A model generated the notes under the pieces. The model was given only the letters and a program-made list of their open reading frames with translations. It made no database searches and was not told the DNA's origin. From DATHSN01 sp035464115 (GTDB lineage Bacteria; Actinomycetota; Acidimicrobiia; Acidimicrobiales; SKKL01): a DNA stretch of 5,085 bases. Position 1 is the first letter of the stretch; each line of letters starts with the position of its first letter. Shown here piece after piece: positions 1 through 5,085 of the stretch. The translations under genes were made by a program, and so were the position numbers. The stretch is from the NCBI GenBank assembly GCA_035464115.1, contig DATHSN010000174.1, positions 1 through 5,085 on the forward strand. Reading direction: 5' to 3'.

Positions 1-640
1 GGCCCTGGTCGAGCACGTAGCCCCGGTCGGCGATCTCGAGGCAGCGACGTGCGTTCTGCTCGACCATCACGATCGAGACGCCGGTGTCGTTGATGAGCGC
101 CACCCGCCGGAACACCTCGTCCTGGTTGGCGGGCGACAGCCCAGCCGAGGGCTCGTCGAGGAAGAGCACGTCGGGCTCCATCATCAGCGCCCGCCCCATC
201 GCGAGCATCTGGCGCTCGCCGCCCGACATGAGCCCGGCCCGCTGCTTGCGGCGCTGGGCCAGGAGCGGGAACAGCGCCACCACGGCCTCGAAGCGCTCGG
301 CGAACGCCTTGGGCCGCTGGTACAGCCCCATCTCGAGGTTCTCCTCGATGGTGAGGGTGGGGAACACGTTGTTGGTCTGGGGCACGAACCCCACGCCCCT
401 CGCCACCAGCTTGTTCGCCTTCTCGTTGGTGATGTCGTCGCCGCGGAGGCGCACCGCTCCCGACCGGACCGACACCAACCCGAACATGGCCTTGAGGAGG
501 GTGGACTTGCCGGCCCCGTTCGGACCGATGATGCCCACCAGCTCACCCGGCGCCAGCTCGAAGTTGCAGCCCGTGAGGATGTCGACCCCGGGCAGGTAGC
601 CGGCGACGACGTCGGTGGCGGTGAGGACGGGCTCGGTCAT
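1..640 (-). CDS. livF: LivF-type ATPase of branched-chain amino acid ABC importer (partial, C-terminus cut by window edge)
   Basis: This is the second ATP-binding subunit of a LIV/HAAT-type importer, which hydrolyses ATP on the cytoplasmic face to drive uptake. The frame opens at ATG 640 (MTEPV...) and stays open to base 1, giving 213 complete codons without a stop; family members are about 235 residues, so only some 20 or more are missing. Visible motifs are Walker A GPNGAGKST (39-47), Q-loop Gln88, signature SGGERQ (139-144), Walker B VLFLDEP (158-164) and D-loop SAGLSP (165-170). The switch position reads VEQN (193-196), with Gln where most ABC ATPases have His; as I recall, this is usual in LivF. 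LivF rather than LivG is supported by that EQN, by the short spacing between helical motifs and by its place after livG. Its ATG overlaps the livG TGA by 4 bases, implying translational coupling. A G-rich run lies just upstream of the start, but no clear Shine-Dalgarno is visible. Confidence 0.93.
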   Translation of the reverse strand, partial: MTEPVLTATDVVAGYLPGVDILTGCNFELAPGELVGIIGPNGAGKSTLLKAMFGLVSVRSGAVRLRGDDITNEKANKLVARGVGFVPQTNNVFPTLTIEENLEMGLYQRPKAFAERFEAVVALFPLLAQRRKQRAGLMSGGERQMLAMGRALMMEPDVLFLDEPSAGLSPANQDEVFRRVALINDTGVSIVMVEQNARRCLEIADRGYVLDQG

Positions 641-1479
641 GACGACCCCCCGGAGCGCTCGGCGTGGTGGGTGCCGAGGTAGGCGTCGATGACCTTGGGA
701 TCGGCGCCCACGACCCGGGGCGGGCCCTCGGAGATGACCGACCCCTGGGCCAGGCACACCACCCAGTCGCTGATGCCCATCACCACGTCCATGTCGTGCT
801 CGATGAAGATGACGCTCATGCCCTCGTCGCGCAGGGCCGTCACGTGGCCGAGCAGCGACTGCACGAGCGCGGGGTTCACACCCGCCATGGGCTCGTCGAG
901 CAGGACCAAGCGGGGCCGCACCATGAGCGCCCTGGCCATCTCGAGCAGCTTGCGTTGCCCACCCGACAGCGTGCCGGCGTACTGGTCGCGCATGTGCGCC
1001 AGCTTGAAGCGCTCGAGCAGCTCCTCGGCGCGGCTCAGCACCTCGCGCTCCTGCGCCTTCCACCGGAACGGCAGCAACGCCTGGACGGCGCTCTCGCCGC
1101 GCTGGTCGGGGGCGGCGAGCAGCAGGTTGTCGAGCACCGTCATCTTGGCCAGGGCCTTGGTGAGCTGGAAGGTGCGCACCATGCCCGCCCGGGCCACCGC
1201 ATGGGCGGGGCGTCCGGCGAGCGACCGTCCGTCGAGCTCCCAGTGACCGGTGTCGGGACGGTCGAAGCCGGTGAGCAGGTTGAACAGGGTGGTCTTGCCG
1301 GCGCCGTTGGGGCCGATCATCGACGTGATCAGGCCGCGTTGCACCTCGAGGTGCTCGACGGCGACGGCCTGGAGGCCACCGAACGACCGCGTGACCCCGT
1401 CGACCACGAGGATCGGATCGGGCTTGGGCACACCGGGACGGTGCTCGACCCCGTCGAGCGGGGGGACGTCAGCGGACAC
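637..1479 (-). CDS. livG: LivG-type ATPase of branched-chain amino acid ABC importer
   Basis: This is the first ATP-binding subunit of the importer, expected to pair with LivF under the LivH/LivM membrane dimer. With the GTG start at 1479 it has 280 residues. Motifs are Walker A GPNGAGKTT (56-64), Q-loop Gln105, signature LSGGQRK (171-177), Walker B LVLLDEP (191-197) and switch His228 in IEHDM. The C-terminal VIDAYLG (about 263-269) is the hallmark tail of branched-chain amino acid ATPases. The start is uncertain. GTG 1479 has AGGAGG nine bases upstream and overlaps livM by 11 bases. GTG 1497 would add six residues but would place that AGGAGG inside its own codons. GTG 1431 would give a 264-residue protein close to the usual 255 or so, but lacks a ribosome site. 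The first 20 or so residues before the ABC core are low-complexity and unlike LivG, which leaves 1431 open. The stop overlaps the livF start. Confidence 0.93.
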   Translation of the reverse strand: MSADVPPLDGVEHRPGVPKPDPILVVDGVTRSFGGLQAVAVEHLEVQRGLITSMIGPNGAGKTTLFNLLTGFDRPDTGHWELDGRSLAGRPAHAVARAGMVRTFQLTKALAKMTVLDNLLLAAPDQRGESAVQALLPFRWKAQEREVLSRAEELLERFKLAHMRDQYAGTLSGGQRKLLEMARALMVRPRLVLLDEPMAGVNPALVQSLLGHVTALRDEGMSVIFIEHDMDVVMGISDWVVCLAQGSVISEGPPRVVGADPKVIDAYLGTHHAERSGGSS

Positions 1480-2452
1480 CGATGAGCACCTCCTCACGCT
1501 TGCCGAACATCCCCTGCGGTCGCCAGATCATGAGGAGCATCAACAACAGACCGACGAGGGCGAAGCGCACGGCGCCGAGCTGCTGGGACGTGAGGAGCCA
1601 GTCCGGGATCACGCCCGACTCGATGCCCTCGCGCAGGATGCCCTCGGTGAACAACAAGATGAACCAGAACACGAGCGCCCCGGCGATCGGCCCGCGGATG
1701 GTGCCCGCGCCACCGAGGATCATCACCGTCCACACGAAGAAGGTCGTCTGCGGTAGGTAGCGGTCGGGGACGACCGCCTGGGCCTCCAGCGCCAGCAGCA
1801 TGCCGGCGAGCGCACCGATGGCACCGCCGATGCACAGGCTCTGGATCTTGAACGAGAACACGTTCTTGCCGAGGGCCCGGGCGGCGTCCTCGTCCTCGCG
1901 GATGGCCTTGACGACGCGGCCCCACGGCGACCGGGTGAGGCCCCAGACGAGCAGGCTGGTGAGCGCGACGAGGGCCCACCCCACGGTCATGACCCAGAGG
2001 GACCGCTCGGAGAAGGTGATGTCCCAGATGCCGTACTGGCCCGGCGAGAACGGGTTGAGGGCGAAGAAGTCGTCAGCGAAGCCCTGCAGGCCGAACACGC
2101 CGCCGGTGACGCCCTCGGCCCAGGTCGATCGGGCGAAGATGCGGATGATCTCGCCCACCGCGATGGTGGTGATGGCCAGGTAGTCGGCCCGCAGACGGAG
2201 GGTGGCGGCACCGATGACGAGGCCGAGCACCGCCGCCGCGACGAGGCCGAGGGGGATGGCGAGCCACAGGGAGAGCCCCGAGTCGACCGCGATGGCCATG
2301 GTGTAGGCGCCGACCGCGAAGAAGGCGATGTGGCCGAAGTTGAGCAGGCCGGTGTACCCGAAGTGCAGGTTGAGCCCCACGGCGGCCAGGGCGAACGCTG
2401 CGCCCTGCACGCCGATGGCGGCGCGGATGGCGTCGACGATGACGTCGATCAT
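1469..2452 (-). CDS. livM: LivM-type permease of branched-chain amino acid ABC importer
   Basis: This is a 327-residue integral membrane subunit that forms the translocation pore with LivH. The start is ATG 2452 (MIDVIVDAIR), with GGGAG eight bases upstream; this ATG overlaps the livH TGA as ATGA. The frame continues upstream of 2452, but that stretch is a shadow of livH. Family signatures are GYTGLLNFGH (32-41), the ADYLAITTIAVGEIIR block (89-104), a cytoplasmic EAA-type coupling loop around WGRVVKAIREDEDAARALG (177-195) that should dock the ATPases, and ILGGAGTIRGPIAG (245-258). The end, IWRPQGMFG (309-317), is typical of both LIV permeases. By eye, hydrophobic segments lie near 16-30, 33-56, 60-83, 151-171, 204-226, 250-270 and 293-310. 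The segment 107-150, with Trp, Phe and acidic residues, is probably an external loop. Length is normal for the shorter LivM proteins (about 300-350; E. coli LivM is longer). Confidence 0.95.
   Translation of the reverse strand: MIDVIVDAIRAAIGVQGAAFALAAVGLNLHFGYTGLLNFGHIAFFAVGAYTMAIAVDSGLSLWLAIPLGLVAAAVLGLVIGAATLRLRADYLAITTIAVGEIIRIFARSTWAEGVTGGVFGLQGFADDFFALNPFSPGQYGIWDITFSERSLWVMTVGWALVALTSLLVWGLTRSPWGRVVKAIREDEDAARALGKNVFSFKIQSLCIGGAIGALAGMLLALEAQAVVPDRYLPQTTFFVWTVMILGGAGTIRGPIAGALVFWFILLFTEGILREGIESGVIPDWLLTSQQLGAVRFALVGLLLMLLMIWRPQGMFGKREEVLIGVR
1489..1494 (-). promoter_or_regulatory. Ribosome binding site for livG inside the livM 3' end
   Basis: The minus strand reads AGGAGG here, a near-perfect Shine-Dalgarno, nine bases before GTG 1479. 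The same bases encode part of the Arg-Glu-Glu-Val near the end of LivM, so the signal is embedded in coding sequence. It is the main reason for choosing 1479 over 1497 or 1431 as the livG start. Confidence 0.65.
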
Positions 2453-3747
2453 CCGATCCGCTCCCGCACGCCGAGGATGCCCTGGGGCCGGACCAGCAAC
2501 ACGATGACGAGCACCCCCAACGCGAACAGCAGCTTCATGTCGCCGGGGAACCAGTAGGTGCTCATCTGGGTGACGATGCCGACGACGATGCCGCCGACCA
2601 TCGCCCCGTAGGCGGTGCCGAGTCCTCCCAGCACCACGGCCGCGAACATGAGCAGGAGCACGTCGTTGCCCATGTCCCAGCGGACCGACTCGGCGATGCC
2701 GAACAAGATGCCGCCGAGGCCGGCGAGGGCCGCGCCGCTGACCCATGTGGCGAGGATGACCCGATCGACGTCGATGCCGCTCGACTCGGCCAGGTCCTTG
2801 TTCACCGCCACCGCCCGGGTGGCGGTGCCGAGCCGGGTGTTCTTGAGGGCCCAGCCGAAGGCCAGGAGCACGGCCGCGGAGATCACGATGCTCGCCCACG
2901 CCTTGGGGGTGAGCGAGAACGGTCCCACGGCGAACGTCGACTGGATCCGGTAGTCGAGGTAGAAGTCGGGCCGGCTGCCGAAGAAGATCAGGTAGAGGTG
3001 GCGGAGGAAGAAGGCGAGACCGATCGAGACCACCATGGCGGCGATGTCGCCGGTGCGGCGGCGCCGGAGGCGGGCGAACAGACCGGTCTCGAGCACCGCG
3101 CCGAGGCCGCCCGATGCGGCGATGGCGATGAGGCCGGCGAGCACGAGCGGCATCGCCGGCAGCGGACCCCAGCCCCGCTCGATCCACCAGGCGACGATGG
3201 CGCCGAACGCCACCAGCTCGCCGTGGGCGAAGTTGACCAGCCCGGTGACCCCGAACACGAGCGAGAGCCCGAGCGACGCCAGCGCGATCAACAGACCGAA
3301 CCGCAAGCCGTCGATGAACAGGTTGGCGAGGCGGTCGAGCCGCGAGACCGAGTCGACCACCCGCTCGCCGATGGGGAAGATGACCGTGCGGTCCTGGCCG
3401 GGTCGCACCGTGGGCGTGAGCACGCCGCGCTCGGCGTCGGTGAGCTCGATCCCGTCGGGCAGAGCCCCCAGGGTCACGACGTAGTCGCCCGGTTCATCGA
3501 GCGGGACCGCCCACGCGCCGGCGTCATCGGTGGTGACCGTGGCGACCTCGGCGCCGCCGGGGGTGGTGACGGTGATGTCGACGCCGCTGACCGGCTCGCG
3601 GTCGGCGTCGACGAGGGTGCCCCGCAGCGACTGCGCCGCGCCGTCGTCCTCCTGGGCGCCGGCCGGGGGCGCCACAGCCATGAGCACGATCGCGACGATC
3701 GCCACGAGGGCGGCACGGATCGCAGTACGAGGGGAGGGTCGGCGCAT
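2449..3747 (-). CDS. livH: LivH-type permease with secreted carboxypeptidase-regulatory-like N-terminal domain
   Basis: This is the second membrane subunit of the importer, but with an extra N-terminal module. From ATG 3747 it has 432 residues, against roughly 290-310 for a plain LivH. Residues 1-31 look like a signal peptide: RRPSPR basic start, hydrophobic core 12-26, then APPAGA before Gln32. Residues about 40-126 resemble a carboxypeptidase-regulatory/Cna-B-type beta-sandwich, with LRGTLVDADREPVSGVDI (41-58), a TDDAGAW turn (73-79) and PGDYVVTL (86-93). The permease follows from about 137: VTGLVNFAHGE (167-177), the MVVSIGLAFFLR block (238-249), an EAA-type loop near LGTATRAVAVNKDLAESSGI (306-325), VLGGLGTAYGAMVGG (372-386) and VRPQGILG (419-426). 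A GTG at 3831 would add 28 residues in front of the signal peptide and is less likely. A short GAGG lies only four bases before 3747. The 3' end overlaps livM by 4 bases. The role of the extra domain is unknown; it should sit outside the membrane. Confidence 0.92.
   Translation of the reverse strand: MRRPSPRTAIRAALVAIVAIVLMAVAPPAGAQEDDGAAQSLRGTLVDADREPVSGVDITVTTPGGAEVATVTTDDAGAWAVPLDEPGDYVVTLGALPDGIELTDAERGVLTPTVRPGQDRTVIFPIGERVVDSVSRLDRLANLFIDGLRFGLLIALASLGLSLVFGVTGLVNFAHGELVAFGAIVAWWIERGWGPLPAMPLVLAGLIAIAASGGLGAVLETGLFARLRRRRTGDIAAMVVSIGLAFFLRHLYLIFFGSRPDFYLDYRIQSTFAVGPFSLTPKAWASIVISAAVLLAFGWALKNTRLGTATRAVAVNKDLAESSGIDVDRVILATWVSGAALAGLGGILFGIAESVRWDMGNDVLLLMFAAVVLGGLGTAYGAMVGGIVVGIVTQMSTYWFPGDMKLLFALGVLVIVLLVRPQGILGVRERIG
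2461..2465 (-). promoter_or_regulatory. Ribosome binding site for livM inside the livH 3' end
   Basis: The minus strand reads GGGAG, eight bases before the ATG at 2452 and within the last codons of livH. It fixes the livM start and, with the ATGA overlap, allows both direct initiation and coupling to livH translation. Confidence 0.5.
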
Positions 3748-3873
3748 CGAGCCTCGTCGGGGGGCGGCAGGGTCCGGGACACAGTAGCCACCGACCCCGG
3801 CGCGGCGCCCGATCCGCGTGCGTTCGTCCACCTCGAGCCGCAGCGCGTCGCGACCTCGGCGACGACGCCGACG
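3748..3873 (-). other. Intergenic gap between hemQ and livH
   Basis: This 126-base gap is the only sizeable non-coding stretch in the window and would be the place for a liv promoter or a hemQ terminator. I see a TACTGT that fits a loose -10 pattern about 35 bases before ATG 3747, but no matching -35 box at 16-18 bases. A CCGGG/CCCGG pair with a 17-base loop is too weak for a terminator and has no T run. The frame of livH stays open to GTG 3831, so part of the gap could be leader coding sequence. No clear signal can be assigned. Confidence 0.4.
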
Positions 3874-4563
3874 TCAGGCCGTGGCCAACCCCACCCGGTC
3901 GAGGACCTCGTCGAGCGAGGCCACCATGCCGGTGTAGAAGGCGCCGAACTGGCCGTAGAGCGCCGAGGCGGTGTCGTAGCGCATGGTGTAGACGGCGGCC
4001 TTGAGGTCGTCGGGGTGCACGCCGAACAAGGTGACGCCCCACTCGAAGTCGTCGAGGCCGGTGGAGCCGGTGACGACCTGCAGGATGCGCCCGGCGAACT
4101 TCCGGCCCGACGCGCCGTGCTCGTACATGAGCTCCTTGCGGCGGTCGTACTCGAGGGTGAACCAGTTGTTGACCTCACCCCGTTGCTTCGACATGGGGTA
4201 GAAGCACCACGCCGACTTGCCCTCGGGGGGCAGCACCGGGTGCAGGCGGGCCTGGCGCATCTCCTCGGGCACGCCTTGGGCGTACTCGGACAGCTCGGTG
4301 AGGCTCACGTAGGAGTCGACCAGCTCGAGCCCGGCGGCGGCCAGGTCGGTCTGCAGGCGGCGGAGGCGCCACAGATCCTCCGACAGCGCCATGGTGGCCA
4401 GGTCGGCCTTGTGGCCCAGCATGGCGACGGGCACGACCTGGTCGCCGTCGGCGCGGGCCTTCTCGACGGCGGTGGCGATCTCGTCACGGTCGGCCAGCGG
4501 ACCGACCTTCCAGAACAGGTGGACGACACCCAGGCCGACGGACGGTGACAGCGGCTCGGTCAT
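3874..4563 (-). CDS. hemQ: Coproheme decarboxylase HemQ/ChdC (chlorite dismutase superfamily)
   Basis: HemQ catalyses the peroxide-dependent oxidative decarboxylation of two propionates of coprohaem III, giving haem b. It is the final cytoplasmic step of the coproporphyrin-dependent pathway of Firmicutes and Actinobacteria. The 229-residue length fits the family. Core motifs are the N-terminal strand VVHLFWKVG (13-21), YVSLTELSEYA (85-95), FYPMSKQRGE (121-130), YEHGASGRKFAGRI (147-160), TGSTGLDDFEWGVTLFG (165-181) and MRYDTASALYGQFGAFYTG (194-212). Tyr122, Met124 and Lys126 match the catalytic Tyr-x-Met-x-Lys block. His149 lies 27 residues after Tyr122, the same spacing I recall for Tyr147 and proximal His174 in Listeria HemQ, and Gln162 falls at Listeria Gln187. 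True chlorite dismutase is unlikely because of this Tyr motif. ATG 4563 lies 10 bases after the repressor stop with no Shine-Dalgarno, so initiation may depend on coupling. Neighbours give no other haem genes. Confidence 0.92.
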   Translation of the reverse strand: MTEPLSPSVGLGVVHLFWKVGPLADRDEIATAVEKARADGDQVVPVAMLGHKADLATMALSEDLWRLRRLQTDLAAAGLELVDSYVSLTELSEYAQGVPEEMRQARLHPVLPPEGKSAWCFYPMSKQRGEVNNWFTLEYDRRKELMYEHGASGRKFAGRILQVVTGSTGLDDFEWGVTLFGVHPDDLKAAVYTMRYDTASALYGQFGAFYTGMVASLDEVLDRVGLATA

Positions 4564-4573
4564 GGTGTCGAGG

Positions 4574-5085
4574 CTAGGCCCGGTCGATCCCGGTCACGCC
4601 GTCGCGCAGCATCGGCCCGAGCACCAGCTGCAGCACGCGGTGCCGACGCTCGGTCGACAAGGCCGCGGCGTCGGGGGTGAGCAGGAGGCCGTCGACCACC
4701 GCCCCGATGGCGGCGACGGCGTCGTCCTCGTCGACGCCGTCGGCGAGTCGGCCCCGCAGGAGGCGGCGGACGACCTCCTCCCACCAACGGTCGAAGTCGA
4801 TCACGAGCCGGTCGATCGCCGGCTCGACCCCGCTCGTGACCGCGGCGACGAGGGCCCGCCAGACGTCGTCGTCCGACCCCACCGACCAGGCGAGCAGCGC
4901 CCGCAGCGGGTCCACGGCCGCGGCGACGACCTGCTCGGCCTCCGCCCGACGGCGGTCGAGGGCGGTGCCCACCGCAGCGTCGAGCAGTGAGCGACGGTCG
5001 GGCGCGTAGTGGGTGACGGTCGCCGTCGACCGCCCCAGCTCGGCGGCCACGCGACGGATGGTCACGCCGGCCACGCCGTGCCGGG
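4574..5085 (-). CDS. TetR/AcrR-family transcriptional regulator (partial, N-terminus beyond window edge)
   Basis: This is a one-component DNA-binding repressor, probably a ligand-sensing dimer. The frame is open to the right edge and reads Arg-His-Gly-Val-Ala-Gly-Val-Thr-Ile, the usual lead-in to the second helix of TetR domains. The GTG at 5074 is therefore an internal Val, and about 20-30 residues, including helix 1, lie outside. Counting from 5074, the helix-turn-helix spans about 5-23 (VTIRRVAAELGRSTATVTHY), followed by the linker helix DRRSLLDAAV (26-35). The ligand domain contains DVWRALVAAV (70-79), FDRWWEEVVRRLL (94-106) and the dimer-helix signature AVVDGLLL (125-132), which resembles the BetI-type TetR C-terminal domain. 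It stops with TAG at 4576-4574, just ahead of hemQ, so the two are probably cotranscribed. The ligand and operator cannot be read from the sequence. Its own promoter is outside the window. Confidence 0.9.
   Translation of the reverse strand, partial: RHGVAGVTIRRVAAELGRSTATVTHYAPDRRSLLDAAVGTALDRRRAEAEQVVAAAVDPLRALLAWSVGSDDDVWRALVAAVTSGVEPAIDRLVIDFDRWWEEVVRRLLRGRLADGVDEDDAVAAIGAVVDGLLLTPDAAALSTERRHRVLQLVLGPMLRDGVTGIDRA

Noticed and set aside
84..599. Plus-strand open frame of 171 codons opposite livF
   Set aside because: The minus strand carries a complete set of ABC ATPase motifs here; the plus frame is Ser/Arg/Pro-rich noise.
664..1485. Plus-strand open frame of 273 codons opposite livG
   Set aside because: It is the mirror of an ABC ATPase gene with full motifs. 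The translated product has no recognisable domain and a composition typical of antisense high-GC frames.
2453..3187. Upstream 245-codon extension of the livM frame
   Set aside because: This part is Arg/His/Pro/Gly-rich, overlaps livH in another frame, and a proper ATG with a ribosome site and ATGA overlap begins LivM at 2452.
3771..3797. Possible rho-independent terminator after hemQ
   Set aside because: Only a five-base CCGGG/CCCGG pairing around a 17-base loop is visible, with no following T run on the minus strand.
3748..3831. 28-residue N-terminal extension of LivH from GTG 3831
   Set aside because: It would place an Arg/Pro-rich segment ahead of a clear signal peptide that starts at ATG 3747, and it has no good ribosome site.
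2998..4548. Plus-strand open frame of 516 codons opposite livH and hemQ
   Set aside because: It lies antisense to two well-supported genes. Its product is low-complexity and rich in Gly, Glu, Asp, His and Gln, with no recognisable motif, as expected when a high-GC gene's complementary strand lacks stops.
3874..4563. True chlorite dismutase (chlorite to chloride and oxygen)
   Set aside because: The Tyr122/Met124/Lys126 block and the spacing to His149 fit coprohaem decarboxylases; chlorite dismutases use a distal Arg and lack this Tyr motif.
5072..5074. GTG at 5074 as the start of the TetR regulator
   Set aside because: Codons to the right continue in frame as the typical Arg-His-Gly-Val TetR lead-in, and starting here would remove helix 1 of the DNA-binding domain, so the gene runs past the window.

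Overview
The window is one block of very GC-rich DNA in which every supported gene reads on the minus strand, so transcription runs from right to left. The GC-rich third-position codon use, GTG starts, long spurious antisense frames and a coproheme-decarboxylase-type HemQ point to a high-GC actinobacterium. The secreted domain fused to LivH makes me lean towards Acidimicrobiia (Ilumatobacter/Iamia-like). That lineage call is inference.

In transcription order the layout is as follows. (1) The C-terminal part of a TetR/AcrR-family repressor (5085 down to 4574), whose N-terminus lies beyond the right edge. (2) hemQ/chdC, a coproheme decarboxylase of the chlorite dismutase superfamily (4563-3874), only 10 bases after the repressor stop. 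(3) A 126-base gap. (4) Four tightly packed genes of a branched-chain amino acid (LIV/HAAT-type) ABC importer: livH permease (3747-2449), livM permease (2452-1469), livG ATPase (1479-637) and livF ATPase (640 to beyond the left edge). The junctions livH/livM and livG/livF are 4-base ATGA overlaps. livG most likely starts inside the end of livM behind an AGGAGG that is itself part of livM coding sequence. livF has no stop in the window and is cut at the left edge.

The four liv genes supply the two membrane subunits and the two nucleotide-binding subunits of one importer. The periplasmic-type substrate-binding protein (LivK/LivJ) that such importers need is not in the window. The exact substrate (branched-chain amino acids, other amides, urea, short acyl compounds) cannot be read from these subunits. 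HemQ performs the last step of the coproporphyrin-dependent haem pathway and has no obvious biochemical link to the importer. The TetR protein could control hemQ, the importer, or a gene outside the window.

The most unusual point is the architecture of LivH. A signal peptide and a carboxypeptidase-regulatory-like beta-sandwich domain of about 90 residues precede an otherwise normal permease. I found no RNA genes, mobile elements, CRISPR arrays or notable repeats. The window looks largely like ordinary chromosomal metabolic and transport genes, not a novel system.
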